From positions 1-12,804 of the forward strand of contig JBDKTK010000257.1 in NCBI GenBank assembly GCA_039680225.1: 12,804 nucleotides of DNA, read 5' to 3'. The DNA comes from JBDKTK01 sp039680225 (GTDB taxonomy: Bacteria > Desulfobacterota > Syntrophia > Syntrophales > UBA4778). The notes beneath the pieces are model-generated. The model saw only the letters and a list, made by a program, of their open reading frames with translations. It was not told the origin of the DNA and searched no databases. Positions 5,968 to 12,804 of the stretch are shown here, in pieces (the first letter of the stretch is position 1; each line of letters begins with the position of its first letter). Position numbers and translations under genes: made by a program.

Positions 5968-6381
5968 ATGGTTCCATACAGGAAGAAAAAATTTTTCCAT
6001 CCCCCCTGCTCTATCAGGGATTCTTATAAGGGAGGTTTCACGCTGCTGGAAGTCATGATCGCCATGGCCATCCTGTCGATCAGCCTTCTCGTGGTCTTCC
6101 AGTCGCAATCGCAGAGCGTTTCCATGATGGCGGCCTCAAGGGCGACAACGATGCTGACGCTGCTCGCCCAGAGCAAGATGGCGGAGCTGGAGACGGCCAA
6201 TATCTCCTCGCTTGATTCCGGCAGCGGCGATTTCGGCGCCGATTACCCGGACTATACGTGGGTAAGCAATGTCACTTCGGAAGACGAGCGGCTTCTGAAG
6301 AAGATAGTTTTGAAGGTGCAAAACAACAGGCTGAAAAAAGGCAATGCAATCACAATTGTGCTGTACAGATTCAAGAATTGA
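5968..6381 (+). CDS. gspI: Type II secretion system minor pseudopilin GspI
   Basis: GspI forms the GspI-J-K tip complex that starts pseudopilus assembly. The 137-residue precursor has a basic 23-residue leader (MVPYRKKKFFHPPCSIRDSY then KGG), cleaved after the second Gly, followed by FTLLEVMIAMAILSISLLVV with Glu at +5. The LLEVMIA wording and the small size match GspI. The downstream AQSKMAELET segment corresponds to the conserved GspI helix, and the protein ends with a short beta domain. The Shine-Dalgarno is weak (AAAGAGA). It ends inside gspJ, which starts 38 bases before the gspI stop. Confidence 0.93.
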   Translation: MVPYRKKKFFHPPCSIRDSYKGGFTLLEVMIAMAILSISLLVVFQSQSQSVSMMAASRATTMLTLLAQSKMAELETANISSLDSGSGDFGADYPDYTWVSNVTSEDERLLKKIVLKVQNNRLKKGNAITIVLYRFKN

Positions 6382-7000
6382 CAGGCGCGGCTTCACCCTT
6401 GTCGAGGTCCTGGTGGCGATACTTATCGTGAGCGTCGTCCTGTCGACAATCTATGCCTCTTACAGCGGCACGTTCAGGATAACCAGGTCGTCCGAGTACG
6501 CTGAAAAACTGTACGACATGGTGAGGATAACAGCGGACAGGATGATCCAGGACATGGAATCGCTTACGCCCCAGAGAAACTCGTATGAATTGACGCTGAG
6601 CTCCAGCGAGGCCGCGAGCGACAGCGGCCAGCTTGAGTTTATTTCCTCGGCCGGGTTGAGTTACACAGACGGCAGGTCCACGGCCAACGCCAGGATCCGC
6701 TATTACCTGACCAAGGAATCCGAACAGGACGGGTATTCGCTGTGGAGGAGCGACAGCGCTTCGATCAACACGTTCAAGGAAGGCAGCGCCCCGAAAGGTT
6801 TCCTGCTGTGCAACCGCCTGAAGTCGATCAGGTACACCTTTTTTGACCAGGGGGGGGCGCAATACGACACGTGGTCTGCGGCGGGCAGGGGCGGGCGGCC
6901 GCCTGCTTCAGTCCTGATCAGGTTCGAGTTCCTGAATGAAAACCCGGACAATGAACCTTACAGGTTCATGACGCGGATCGCGATACCAGCGAGAGGATAG
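6344..7000 (+). CDS. gspJ: Type II secretion system minor pseudopilin GspJ
   Basis: GspJ is part of the pseudopilus tip with GspI and GspK. The 218-residue precursor has a 16-residue leader ending IDRRG, then FTLVEVLVAILIVSVVLSTI with Glu at +5. Next come YAEKLYDMVRITADRMIQDM, the family's amphipathic helix, and a large beta-rich domain ending RFMTRIAIPARG. ATG 6344 starts within gspI; TTG 6356 is a possible shorter start. Purines (AAGG) lie only two bases before the ATG, so translation may depend on coupling to gspI. A run of eight G at 6850-6857 lies in the coding region with the frame intact. The stop codon directly abuts the gspK start. Confidence 0.93.
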   Translation: MQSQLCCTDSRIDRRGFTLVEVLVAILIVSVVLSTIYASYSGTFRITRSSEYAEKLYDMVRITADRMIQDMESLTPQRNSYELTLSSSEAASDSGQLEFISSAGLSYTDGRSTANARIRYYLTKESEQDGYSLWRSDSASINTFKEGSAPKGFLLCNRLKSIRYTFFDQGGAQYDTWSAAGRGGRPPASVLIRFEFLNENPDNEPYRFMTRIAIPARG

Positions 7001-7984
7001 ATGCCGATAACCTGCATCCGCAACGAAAAAGGGGCTGCCCTGATCCTGGTCGTCCTGATAGTGAGCATCATCGTCGCCGTGACAATGGAGCTCAACGCGT
7101 CGTCGCGCGCCAATATATATGAGGCGGCAAACTTCCGGGACCGGGTAAAGACCCTTTACATTGCCAAGTCCGGTTTCAACGCGGCGGGGGCGATGCTTTT
7201 GAGAGACAACAATAATTATGATTCGCTTAACGAAATCTGGTCCAGGACGGAGGTCCTGTCCCCGTATTCGGCGCAGCTGTTTGACGGGGAAGGCCATTGC
7301 GTCCTCATCATCGAGGATGAAAGCGGGAGGATACCGGTGCACAAGATCGTGAACGGCAGAGCTTACAACGAGCAATACAGGGACATTCTCGCGAGGTTCC
7401 TCAGCCTGCCGGAATTCGATCTCGATAAAGAGCAGGTGGAATCCATTATCGCTTCCATCAAGGACTGGCTGGATTCGGACGAGGACGTGTCGGCCCGCGG
7501 CGCAGAGAGCCAATATTACCAGACGCTTTCGCAGCCCTACAAGGCCAAGAACGGCGCCCTCGATTCGCTTGACGAGCTGCTGCTCGTCAAGGGCATCACC
7601 CCGGAGATTTTCTTCGGGGCCGACGGGAAGCCCGGGATCAGGGATTTCCTGACCGTTTACGGCGACGGGCAGATCAACATAAACACGGCCCCGAAACTGG
7701 TCTTGAGGGCCCTTTCCGCCGATATGACCGCCGAGAGGGCCGATGCCATCGACAACTATCGCCGGGACCCGGCAAACACGCTTTCCGACCTCAAGTGGTA
7801 CACCAAGGTCGACAGTATGTCGGGCGTGGCCCTGGCGGAAAACTTGATTTCCGTAAAGAGCAGAAACTTCCGGATCTCGTCGACAGGGATACTGTCCTCA
7901 ATGAGGGAAACGGTTTCGGGAGTGATCGAGAGAGACATCGACGGCAAACGGCTGAAGGTGCTTTTCTGGAAGACAGGATCATGA
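7001..7984 (+). CDS. gspK: Type II secretion system minor pseudopilin GspK
   Basis: GspK is the large minor pseudopilin that caps the pseudopilus tip. The 327-residue protein begins MPITCIRNEKG, then AALILVVLIVSIIVAV, without the +5 Glu, as is normal for GspK alone among the pseudopilins. The family signatures are clear: IKDWLDSDEDVSARGAES followed by QYYQ near residues 153-172, LDELLLVKGITPEIF near 190, and GDGQININTAP near 225, which belongs to the SAM/HhH-like insert domain. The ATG follows AGAGGATAG at suitable distance for ribosome binding and directly abuts the gspJ stop. The stop codon overlaps the gspL start as ATGA. Confidence 0.96.
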   Translation: MPITCIRNEKGAALILVVLIVSIIVAVTMELNASSRANIYEAANFRDRVKTLYIAKSGFNAAGAMLLRDNNNYDSLNEIWSRTEVLSPYSAQLFDGEGHCVLIIEDESGRIPVHKIVNGRAYNEQYRDILARFLSLPEFDLDKEQVESIIASIKDWLDSDEDVSARGAESQYYQTLSQPYKAKNGALDSLDELLLVKGITPEIFFGADGKPGIRDFLTVYGDGQININTAPKLVLRALSADMTAERADAIDNYRRDPANTLSDLKWYTKVDSMSGVALAENLISVKSRNFRISSTGILSSMRETVSGVIERDIDGKRLKVLFWKTGS

Positions 7985-9510
7985 GCGCAGAATATATACT
8001 TGGCCTCGATATAGGGCCTTACCAGATAAAGGCCGTAAAGATCGCCGCGGGCAGGAAAGTCCGGATAACCGCGCTGGAGACAATCGACATCCGGCAATAC
8101 GGCAGCCTGGAAGCGGCGCTGGAACAGCTCCGGGAACGGGACCTTGCATGCGAAAGCTGCGTGACGTCAATCCACCCCGGCAGGCTGTCCCTGAGGAATA
8201 TGTCCATGCCGTTCCGGGATGAGAGAAAAATCCGGCAGACGATCGCGTTTGAGCTGGAACCGGTCATCCCTTTCCCGATCGAGGACGCCGTGATCGATTT
8301 CACCCTCAGCGCCGATGCACAGCCCCCGGAAATGCAAGCCGGAGTGCTGGCAGCTGTTGCCCCGAAAGCGGTCGTGAGGGAAAGGATCCAGCTGCTCGAA
8401 AATTATGTGCCGGAGGTTTCCGTAATCGATGTGGATGCGTTCCCGCTCGCGGCCCGGCTGGTCAATCAGGCCAGGGACGGCTTGAGGGACTGCGTCCTGC
8501 TCATTGACATCGGGGCTGAAAAATCGGCCGGCTTCCTGCTGGACGGCGGCAGGGTCTGCAATATCAGGTCATACGATTTCGGCGGCGACACTCTTACCGC
8601 AATAATCGCGGATGCGGCGGGCCTGCAGCCGGACGAAGCGGAGCGCAAAAAAATCAGCGCAGACTTTGGCGCCGCAAAAGACAGGACGGACAAGGCTTGC
8701 CGGGATTTCGCCGCGGAAGTCAAGGCCACGCTCGATATGATCAGGCTGTCCGGGCAGCCGGCGGACCCGGCCAGGGTCATGTTCACCGGAGGAGGTTCGC
8801 TCTTTCCCGCCCTGAAGGAAAATTTCGCCGCGGTTTTCGGAGTCCCGGTTGAGACCGCCGACCTGACGGAACGGGAGGATTTCGAAATCGAATCCGGCGT
8901 GACTGCCGCCTGGGGCCTGCAGTTCAACAACGCCCTGGCGCTTGCGTTGCGCGGCATGAAAAAGGCCTCGGGCATGGATTTCCGCAGGGGCCCATTCGAA
9001 CTCGAGAAGCACGCCCTCAAGCTCCGGAGGGATTTGAGATGGGCCGCCATGATGGTCCTGATAAGCCTGGCAGCCCTCCTTGTCGACCAGGGTTTGGGGT
9101 ATTACCTCGATTACGTGAAGTTAAGGAACCTCCAGTCCGCGATCAATGCCGTATTCCGGGAGAGTTGCCCGGAGGTCACGAAAATAGTGGACCCGGTGCA
9201 GCAGCTGAAAACGAAAATTACGGAGGCCAGGAAGATATCGGTCGGGAACGCGGGGACGCCTTTCCTGGACCTGCTCAAGGACATCTCCGCGACCGTTCCG
9301 CAATCGACGGGGTTCATAATCAACAACCTGTCCTATGACGGGGAGCGGATCGAGATGAAAGCGGAAACGACCAGCTTCAACACGGCCGAGGAAGTCAAGA
9401 AGAGCCTTGCAGCCTCGCGGTATTTCAGCAACGTGAGCCTCGGTTCGGCAAACCTGACAAAGCAGGGCGGCAAGGTCGAGTTCGGCATCAGGATGGACGT
9501 GAAGAAATGA
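7981..9510 (+). CDS. gspL: Type II secretion system assembly protein GspL (PilM-like ATPase-fold domain plus PilN-like domain)
   Basis: GspL links the cytoplasmic GspE ATPase to GspM and GspF in the inner-membrane platform. The ATG at 7981 overlaps the gspK stop and gives 509 residues. An open frame extends upstream to 7795 but lies wholly within gspK. Residues 1-330 form an actin-like domain resembling PilM/FtsA, with YILGLDIGPYQIKAVKI at the N-terminus, VLLIDIGAEKSAGFL near 172 and MFTGGGSLFPAL near 267. One membrane segment (about 354-374, AAMMVLISLAALLV) follows, then a periplasmic coil and a PilN-like ferredoxin-fold domain ending in EFGIRMDVKK. Gene position between gspK and gspM makes GspL the right name. 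The PilM-like motifs are closer to type IV pilus proteins than in enterobacterial GspL. Confidence 0.92.
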   Translation: MSAEYILGLDIGPYQIKAVKIAAGRKVRITALETIDIRQYGSLEAALEQLRERDLACESCVTSIHPGRLSLRNMSMPFRDERKIRQTIAFELEPVIPFPIEDAVIDFTLSADAQPPEMQAGVLAAVAPKAVVRERIQLLENYVPEVSVIDVDAFPLAARLVNQARDGLRDCVLLIDIGAEKSAGFLLDGGRVCNIRSYDFGGDTLTAIIADAAGLQPDEAERKKISADFGAAKDRTDKACRDFAAEVKATLDMIRLSGQPADPARVMFTGGGSLFPALKENFAAVFGVPVETADLTEREDFEIESGVTAAWGLQFNNALALALRGMKKASGMDFRRGPFELEKHALKLRRDLRWAAMMVLISLAALLVDQGLGYYLDYVKLRNLQSAINAVFRESCPEVTKIVDPVQQLKTKITEARKISVGNAGTPFLDLLKDISATVPQSTGFIINNLSYDGERIEMKAETTSFNTAEEVKKSLAASRYFSNVSLGSANLTKQGGKVEFGIRMDVKK

Positions 9511-10112
9511 AAGAGTTCTGGAACAAGCTGGGATCAAGGCAGAAAAAAACCGTCATCGCCGGCGCGGCCGTGGTGGCGTTCATTATCTTCGTGCAGTTCG
9601 CTTTTCTGCCCTTTATCGACGGCAACAAGAAAATGAGGCGTTCGATCGCGCTCAATGAGGCGACCTTAAAGGAAATGTACAGGATCGATTCGGAGTATTC
9701 AAACATCAAGCAGGACGTGAACGCCATCCAGGCGGCGCTTGCACGGCGGACGCCGGATTTCAGCTTTTTTTCCTTTATCGAGAAAAAAGCCGCAGAGACG
9801 GGGGTCAAGGGGAACATGAAATCCCTGCAGCCGGCCCGGCCCGTGCCCGCGGGCTCGCTGGAAGAAGTGGCGGCCGACGTCAAACTCGAAAAAGTGACAT
9901 TGAAGCAGGTTGTGGATTTTCTGGCCGCGGCCGAGTCCGTCGACCAGGCGATTGCCTTGAGAAAAATCTCGATTTCGCGGAGTTCGGACAACCCCGAATA
10001 TCTGTCCGCCCAGATCCAGCTTGTGACTTTTCAGGAGCAGCGGGGGAGCGCCCCTCCCCCCGTAAAACAAAGGGAGCCCGATGGACAGCAGAAGAAAATG
10101 GGCAGCGTGTAG
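9507..10112 (+). CDS. gspM: Type II secretion system protein GspM (PilO-like)
   Basis: GspM is a bitopic inner-membrane protein that pairs with GspL in the platform. The 201-residue protein has a short basic cytoplasmic stretch (MKEFWNKLGSRQKKTV), one membrane segment at about residues 17-36 (IAGAAVVAFIIFVQFAFLPF), a predicted periplasmic coiled coil, and a PilO-like ferredoxin domain. The core runs FSFFSFIEKKAAETGVKG to LKQVVDFLAAAE. The polar, proline-containing tail after residue 180 is probably disordered. The start overlaps the gspL stop as ATGA, and the last 32 bases overlap gspN. Sequence identity in this family is low, so the call leans on topology, size and position. Confidence 0.88.
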   Translation: MKEFWNKLGSRQKKTVIAGAAVVAFIIFVQFAFLPFIDGNKKMRRSIALNEATLKEMYRIDSEYSNIKQDVNAIQAALARRTPDFSFFSFIEKKAAETGVKGNMKSLQPARPVPAGSLEEVAADVKLEKVTLKQVVDFLAAAESVDQAIALRKISISRSSDNPEYLSAQIQLVTFQEQRGSAPPPVKQREPDGQQKKMGSV

Positions 10113-10908
10113 CCTTGCCCTGGCGGGATTGCTGGTTTTCTATTTCTTCATCCTGCCGGGCATTCTGAAAAAGCAGGCCGTCAGGCTCATATCGCAGGGC
10201 AGCCCGGACGTATCGGTAGCCATGGAGAGCGCGTCCCCGAGCCTTCCCGCAGGCATAAGGCTGGGCAATGTCGTGATAACGCTTAAAAGCGGCAAAACGG
10301 TTGAAATCCGAAAATTGGACATCCAGGCCAGGCTGCTGAAACTGATGGGAGGGAAGCTGTCGCTGGCGGTGAATTCCTCCCTGTATGACGGGCGCCTGAA
10401 GGGCGCGATTAATTTTTTCAGATTTTTTTCCACGTCAGGCCCTTTTGCCGCCCATTTCGCATTTGAGGACATCAAGGCCGGGGATTGCAAACTGCTGAGC
10501 TTCGGGCGGCAGCTGACCGGCAAGCTCTCCGGCAACATAGACTTTGCGGGGGACACCGGGAACGCCCTGCAGGGAGAGGGCGGGATGCAGGTCAGGATTA
10601 TAAACGGGATGCTCCCCCTGGCGCCCAACAGCATTGGTCTCGAACTGCTGGCTTTTGAAAGTCTGGAAGCCGAAGCCGCCCTGGGAGAAGGCATCCTGAA
10701 GGTCAACAGGCTGGATCTCAAGGACAAGGCTGCTTCGGGAGAATTCCAGGGGCAGGTAAAAATTGACGGAAACGCGCCGGAGAACAGCGAGTTCCAGTTG
10801 CAGGGATATCTGACTTTTTCTTTTGACCCCGGGCGGCGCCACGCGGCCCGCCTGCTTGGTACATACGCCAATCCGGCGCTTGACATTATGAGAGAGGAAC
10901 GTGGGTAA
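10081..10908 (+). CDS. gspN: Type II secretion system protein GspN (delta-type)
   Basis: The 275-residue protein sits between gspM and gspC, where many deltaproteobacterial T2SS clusters encode GspN, a poorly understood accessory component anchored in the inner membrane. One membrane segment spans about residues 9-27 (CSLALAGLLVFYFFILPG), leaving a large periplasmic part. That part is rich in beta-strand-like repeats (LSLAVNSSLYDGRLKGAIN, KLSGNIDFAGDTGNALQGEG), reminiscent of AsmA-like beta domains. A good AGGGAG ribosome site lies five bases before ATG 10081, inside the gspM coding region. It overlaps gspC by eight bases. Classic gammaproteobacterial GspN is only distantly similar, so gene order is the stronger evidence. 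Confidence 0.83.
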   Translation: MDSRRKWAACSLALAGLLVFYFFILPGILKKQAVRLISQGSPDVSVAMESASPSLPAGIRLGNVVITLKSGKTVEIRKLDIQARLLKLMGGKLSLAVNSSLYDGRLKGAINFFRFFSTSGPFAAHFAFEDIKAGDCKLLSFGRQLTGKLSGNIDFAGDTGNALQGEGGMQVRIINGMLPLAPNSIGLELLAFESLEAEAALGEGILKVNRLDLKDKAASGEFQGQVKIDGNAPENSEFQLQGYLTFSFDPGRRHAARLLGTYANPALDIMREERG

Positions 10909-11842
10909 AATTTTCAGCATAATTTCCGGACTCAAGGACCGGCTCGCCGGCCTGGGCCTGACCAGCCACATCCGGATCGGGTTCACGGTTGCGGCCGTCC
11001 TCATAGTCGGTTACGCAGCGGCGGACACCGCGATAAACGTGGGCCGCATGGATATCCGGAAGAGGCCCGCGCCCGAAAATTCAACGGCGCCGCGCAGTCA
11101 GGGAAATGCAGCGCCGGGACAGCCCGCCGCTTACGACATTATAACGGAACGCAACTATTTCGGTTCCAGCAGCAAACCTGTTGCCGCGGGAGATTTCAAA
11201 TACAAATCGGATTATATGGGAAGCCCGTCCACTCTTCAGCTTGAGCTGATGGGCACCATAGCCGGCAAGGACGGCCGCGGGTACGCGATCATCGAAGAGC
11301 GGGATAAAAAGAAACAGAGCCTTTTCAAGGTGGGCGACACGGTCGCCGGCGCAACCCTCAAAGAGGTCAGGCGCAATGCCGTCGTCCTGAACGTCGGCGG
11401 GAAAGATGAGTTCCTGGAAGTCAGGTCCGCTCCGCGCGAACCCCTCGCCGGGACGGGCGAGGCGCCGCCGTCTGCGGCCTCTGCTTCGCAACGCCCGCCC
11501 GTGGGCCGCATCCCGGGCGACAGGCCGATGCCCGCGCCCCCGGCCGGACAGATGGAGAACCCGGGACTCAAAGAGGTGAGAGACCTGCTGGCGGAAGGGC
11601 AGGCAAAGCCCCATTTCAATTCGGGCAAGATGGAGGGTTTTTATATCAACAAGGTTAAAGAAGGCTCGTACCTGAAAAAGGCAGGCCTCGAGGACGGGGA
11701 CATAGTCCAGAGTGTGAATAACAGGAAAATTGAAAACCCCAATGACTTTGTCTGGATCCAGAAATCCATCAGCAATCCGACTGATAGAGTTTCGCTCCAG
11801 GTGAACCGGAAAGGCAGGCAGATAAGCCTTGAAGTCAATTAA
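10901..11842 (+). CDS. gspC: Type II secretion system protein GspC with HR and PDZ domains
   Basis: GspC spans the periplasm and connects the inner-membrane platform (GspL/GspM) to the outer-membrane secretin GspD. It also helps choose substrates. The start is GTG 10901, with AGAGAGGA just upstream, and the protein has 313 residues. Layout: a cytoplasmic N-terminus, a membrane segment at about residues 24-43 (HIRIGFTVAAVLIVGYAA), and the homology region from about 72 to 175 starting YDIITERNYFG, which matches the conserved RNxFG motif. A proline/alanine-rich linker follows (about 180-222), then a C-terminal PDZ domain (FYINKVKEGSYLKKAGLEDG, then DIVQSVNNRKI). The domain order is complete. Its place after gspN rather than at the front of the operon differs from the enterobacterial gspC-D-E order. 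Confidence 0.93.
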   Translation: MGKIFSIISGLKDRLAGLGLTSHIRIGFTVAAVLIVGYAAADTAINVGRMDIRKRPAPENSTAPRSQGNAAPGQPAAYDIITERNYFGSSSKPVAAGDFKYKSDYMGSPSTLQLELMGTIAGKDGRGYAIIEERDKKKQSLFKVGDTVAGATLKEVRRNAVVLNVGGKDEFLEVRSAPREPLAGTGEAPPSAASASQRPPVGRIPGDRPMPAPPAGQMENPGLKEVRDLLAEGQAKPHFNSGKMEGFYINKVKEGSYLKKAGLEDGDIVQSVNNRKIENPNDFVWIQKSISNPTDRVSLQVNRKGRQISLEVN

Positions 11843-11872
11843 ACCCAAGCAGCTTCAATACTGAGGAGACAG

Positions 11873-12804
11873 ATGTATTCTTCTTTTTTCGGCCTCACTG
11901 AGGACCCTTTCAACCTGACGCCGGACCCGAAATACCTGTACCTGAGCACTCAGCACCGGGAGGCTCTCAACCACCTCATTTACGGCATCAATGAGAGGAA
12001 GGGGTTTATTGTAATTTCCGGCGGGATAGGGACGGGCAAGACGACCCTTTGCCGGGCCCTCCTGGCCAGCCTGGACCCGAAGGTTGATTCGGCCCTCATC
12101 TTTAATTCCTATGTCACGGATATCGAGCTGCTCGAAGCCGTGAACCAGGAATTCGGGATAAACATGGAGGGGATGGAACGGGGCAAGAAAAATTACATAG
12201 ACGCGCTCAACCGGTTCCTCCTGGCCAACTTCGCCTCGGGGCGCAACGCGATAATCCTGATCGACGAGGCCCAGAACCTCTCGCATGAAGTGCTCGAGCA
12301 GATCAGGATGCTTTCCAACCTGGAGACCGAAAAGGAAAAGCTGCTGCAGATAATCCTGGTCGGCCAGCCGGAGCTCCAGGAAAAGCTCAAGTCGCCGGCG
12401 CTCAGGCAGCTCAACGAGCGCATAACGGTCCGGTACGACCTTAAGCACCTGGCCGAGGACGATATTCAAAAATATATCGAGCACCGGCTCGAAGTCGCCG
12501 GCAACAAAGGGAACCTGCATTTCTCGGATGCGGCCTGCCGGCGCATATACAGGCATTCAAGCGGGAACCCGAGGAGGATCAACGCCGTGAGCGACAGGGC
12601 GCTGCTGATCGCCTTCACGAAATACAGCAACCAGGCGTTTGCGATCGACCGCAATGAGATAAACCTGGCCATCTGCGACCTGGAGGGCCAGGCGCAGAAA
12701 AAGCCCCTGTCCCGGTTCGGACAGGCCTGGATCGGCATACTGGTATTCGCGGCGGCGTTCGCGATCACGGCGGCCCTGGTCTGGGACGGGCTGCTGGACA
12801 AATT
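11873..12804 (+). CDS. gspA: GspA/ExeA-type AAA ATPase, partial
   Basis: GspA (ExeA) is an inner-membrane ATPase that, with GspB, helps insert the GspD secretin through the peptidoglycan. The gene starts at ATG 11873 after GAGGAG, and 310 codons are visible before the window ends. The N-terminus MYSSFFGLTEDPFNLTPDPK is the family's opening. Walker A is SGGIGTGKTTL (about residues 49-59), Walker B is AIILIDEAQN (about 125-134), and the sensor region reads QIILVGQPELQEKL. HSSGNPRRIN marks the C-terminal AAA lid. A membrane segment is at about residues 286-304 (WIGILVFAAAFAITAALVW). The periplasmic part, which in ExeA carries a peptidoglycan-binding domain, is outside the window. Similar ATPases serve exopolysaccharide clusters and MSHA pili (MshM), but position behind gspC favours GspA. 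Confidence 0.9.
   Translation, partial: MYSSFFGLTEDPFNLTPDPKYLYLSTQHREALNHLIYGINERKGFIVISGGIGTGKTTLCRALLASLDPKVDSALIFNSYVTDIELLEAVNQEFGINMEGMERGKKNYIDALNRFLLANFASGRNAIILIDEAQNLSHEVLEQIRMLSNLETEKEKLLQIILVGQPELQEKLKSPALRQLNERITVRYDLKHLAEDDIQKYIEHRLEVAGNKGNLHFSDAACRRIYRHSSGNPRRINAVSDRALLIAFTKYSNQAFAIDRNEINLAICDLEGQAQKKPLSRFGQAWIGILVFAAAFAITAALVWDGLLDK

Noticed and set aside
7795..7980. Upstream extension of the gspL frame within gspK
   Set aside because: ATG 7981 gives the exact PilM-like N-terminus and a standard ATGA overlap.
10140..11848. Long antisense frames opposite gspN and gspC (about 190-255 codons)
   Set aside because: The compositions are low-complexity shadow translations, and the plus-strand genes have clear family features.
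1..12804. CRISPR array, tRNA, transposase, attachment site or phage genes
   Set aside because: None was seen on either strand; gene content is housekeeping and secretion, with no mobile-element signatures.

Overview
The window looks like chromosomal DNA from a GC-rich, Gram-negative, probably anaerobic bacterium of the Desulfobacterota (old Deltaproteobacteria) or a nearby phylum such as Nitrospirota. The pointers are: a two-subunit iron-sulfur (class I) fumarase, a type II secretion (T2SS) operon with the delta-type gspN, a PilM-like GspL, a bacterial DUF763 protein, and frequent AGG and ATA codons. The assignment is inference from gene content, not a phylogeny.

Region 1 (1-2251, minus strand). 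The operon for class I fumarate hydratase occupies 1-1316. The alpha subunit is complete and the beta subunit is cut by the window start; the two overlap by a GTGA. Upstream of alpha lie a perfect 7-bp inverted repeat and a C/G-rich hairpin element. Behind these, on the same strand, is a Fpg/MutM DNA glycosylase with an unusual C-x-C half of its zinc finger.

Region 2 (2252-3669). A 112-bp divergent promoter region separates fpg from a plus-strand DUF763 gene. That protein has no established function but carries a visible helix-hairpin-helix (HhH) motif. A 232-bp AT-richer intergenic stretch follows.

Region 3 (3670-12804, plus strand). This is one tightly packed T2SS operon in the order gspF-G-H-I-J-K-L-M-N-C-A, the last gene cut by the window end. 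It encodes the inner-membrane platform (GspF, L, M), the major pseudopilin (GspG), the minor pseudopilins (GspH, I, J, K), the GspC clamp that joins platform to secretin, GspN, and a GspA-type AAA ATPase. The secretin gspD, the ATPase gspE and the prepilin peptidase are absent and must lie elsewhere, probably downstream. Several junctions are overlaps. In two of them the cleavable leader of one pseudopilin is encoded inside the C-terminal codons of the previous one.

I do not see a wholly new system here. The best leads are the DUF763 gene next to fpg, the nested pseudopilin leaders, the order of the T2SS operon, and the nucleotide-site motifs kept in GspL.
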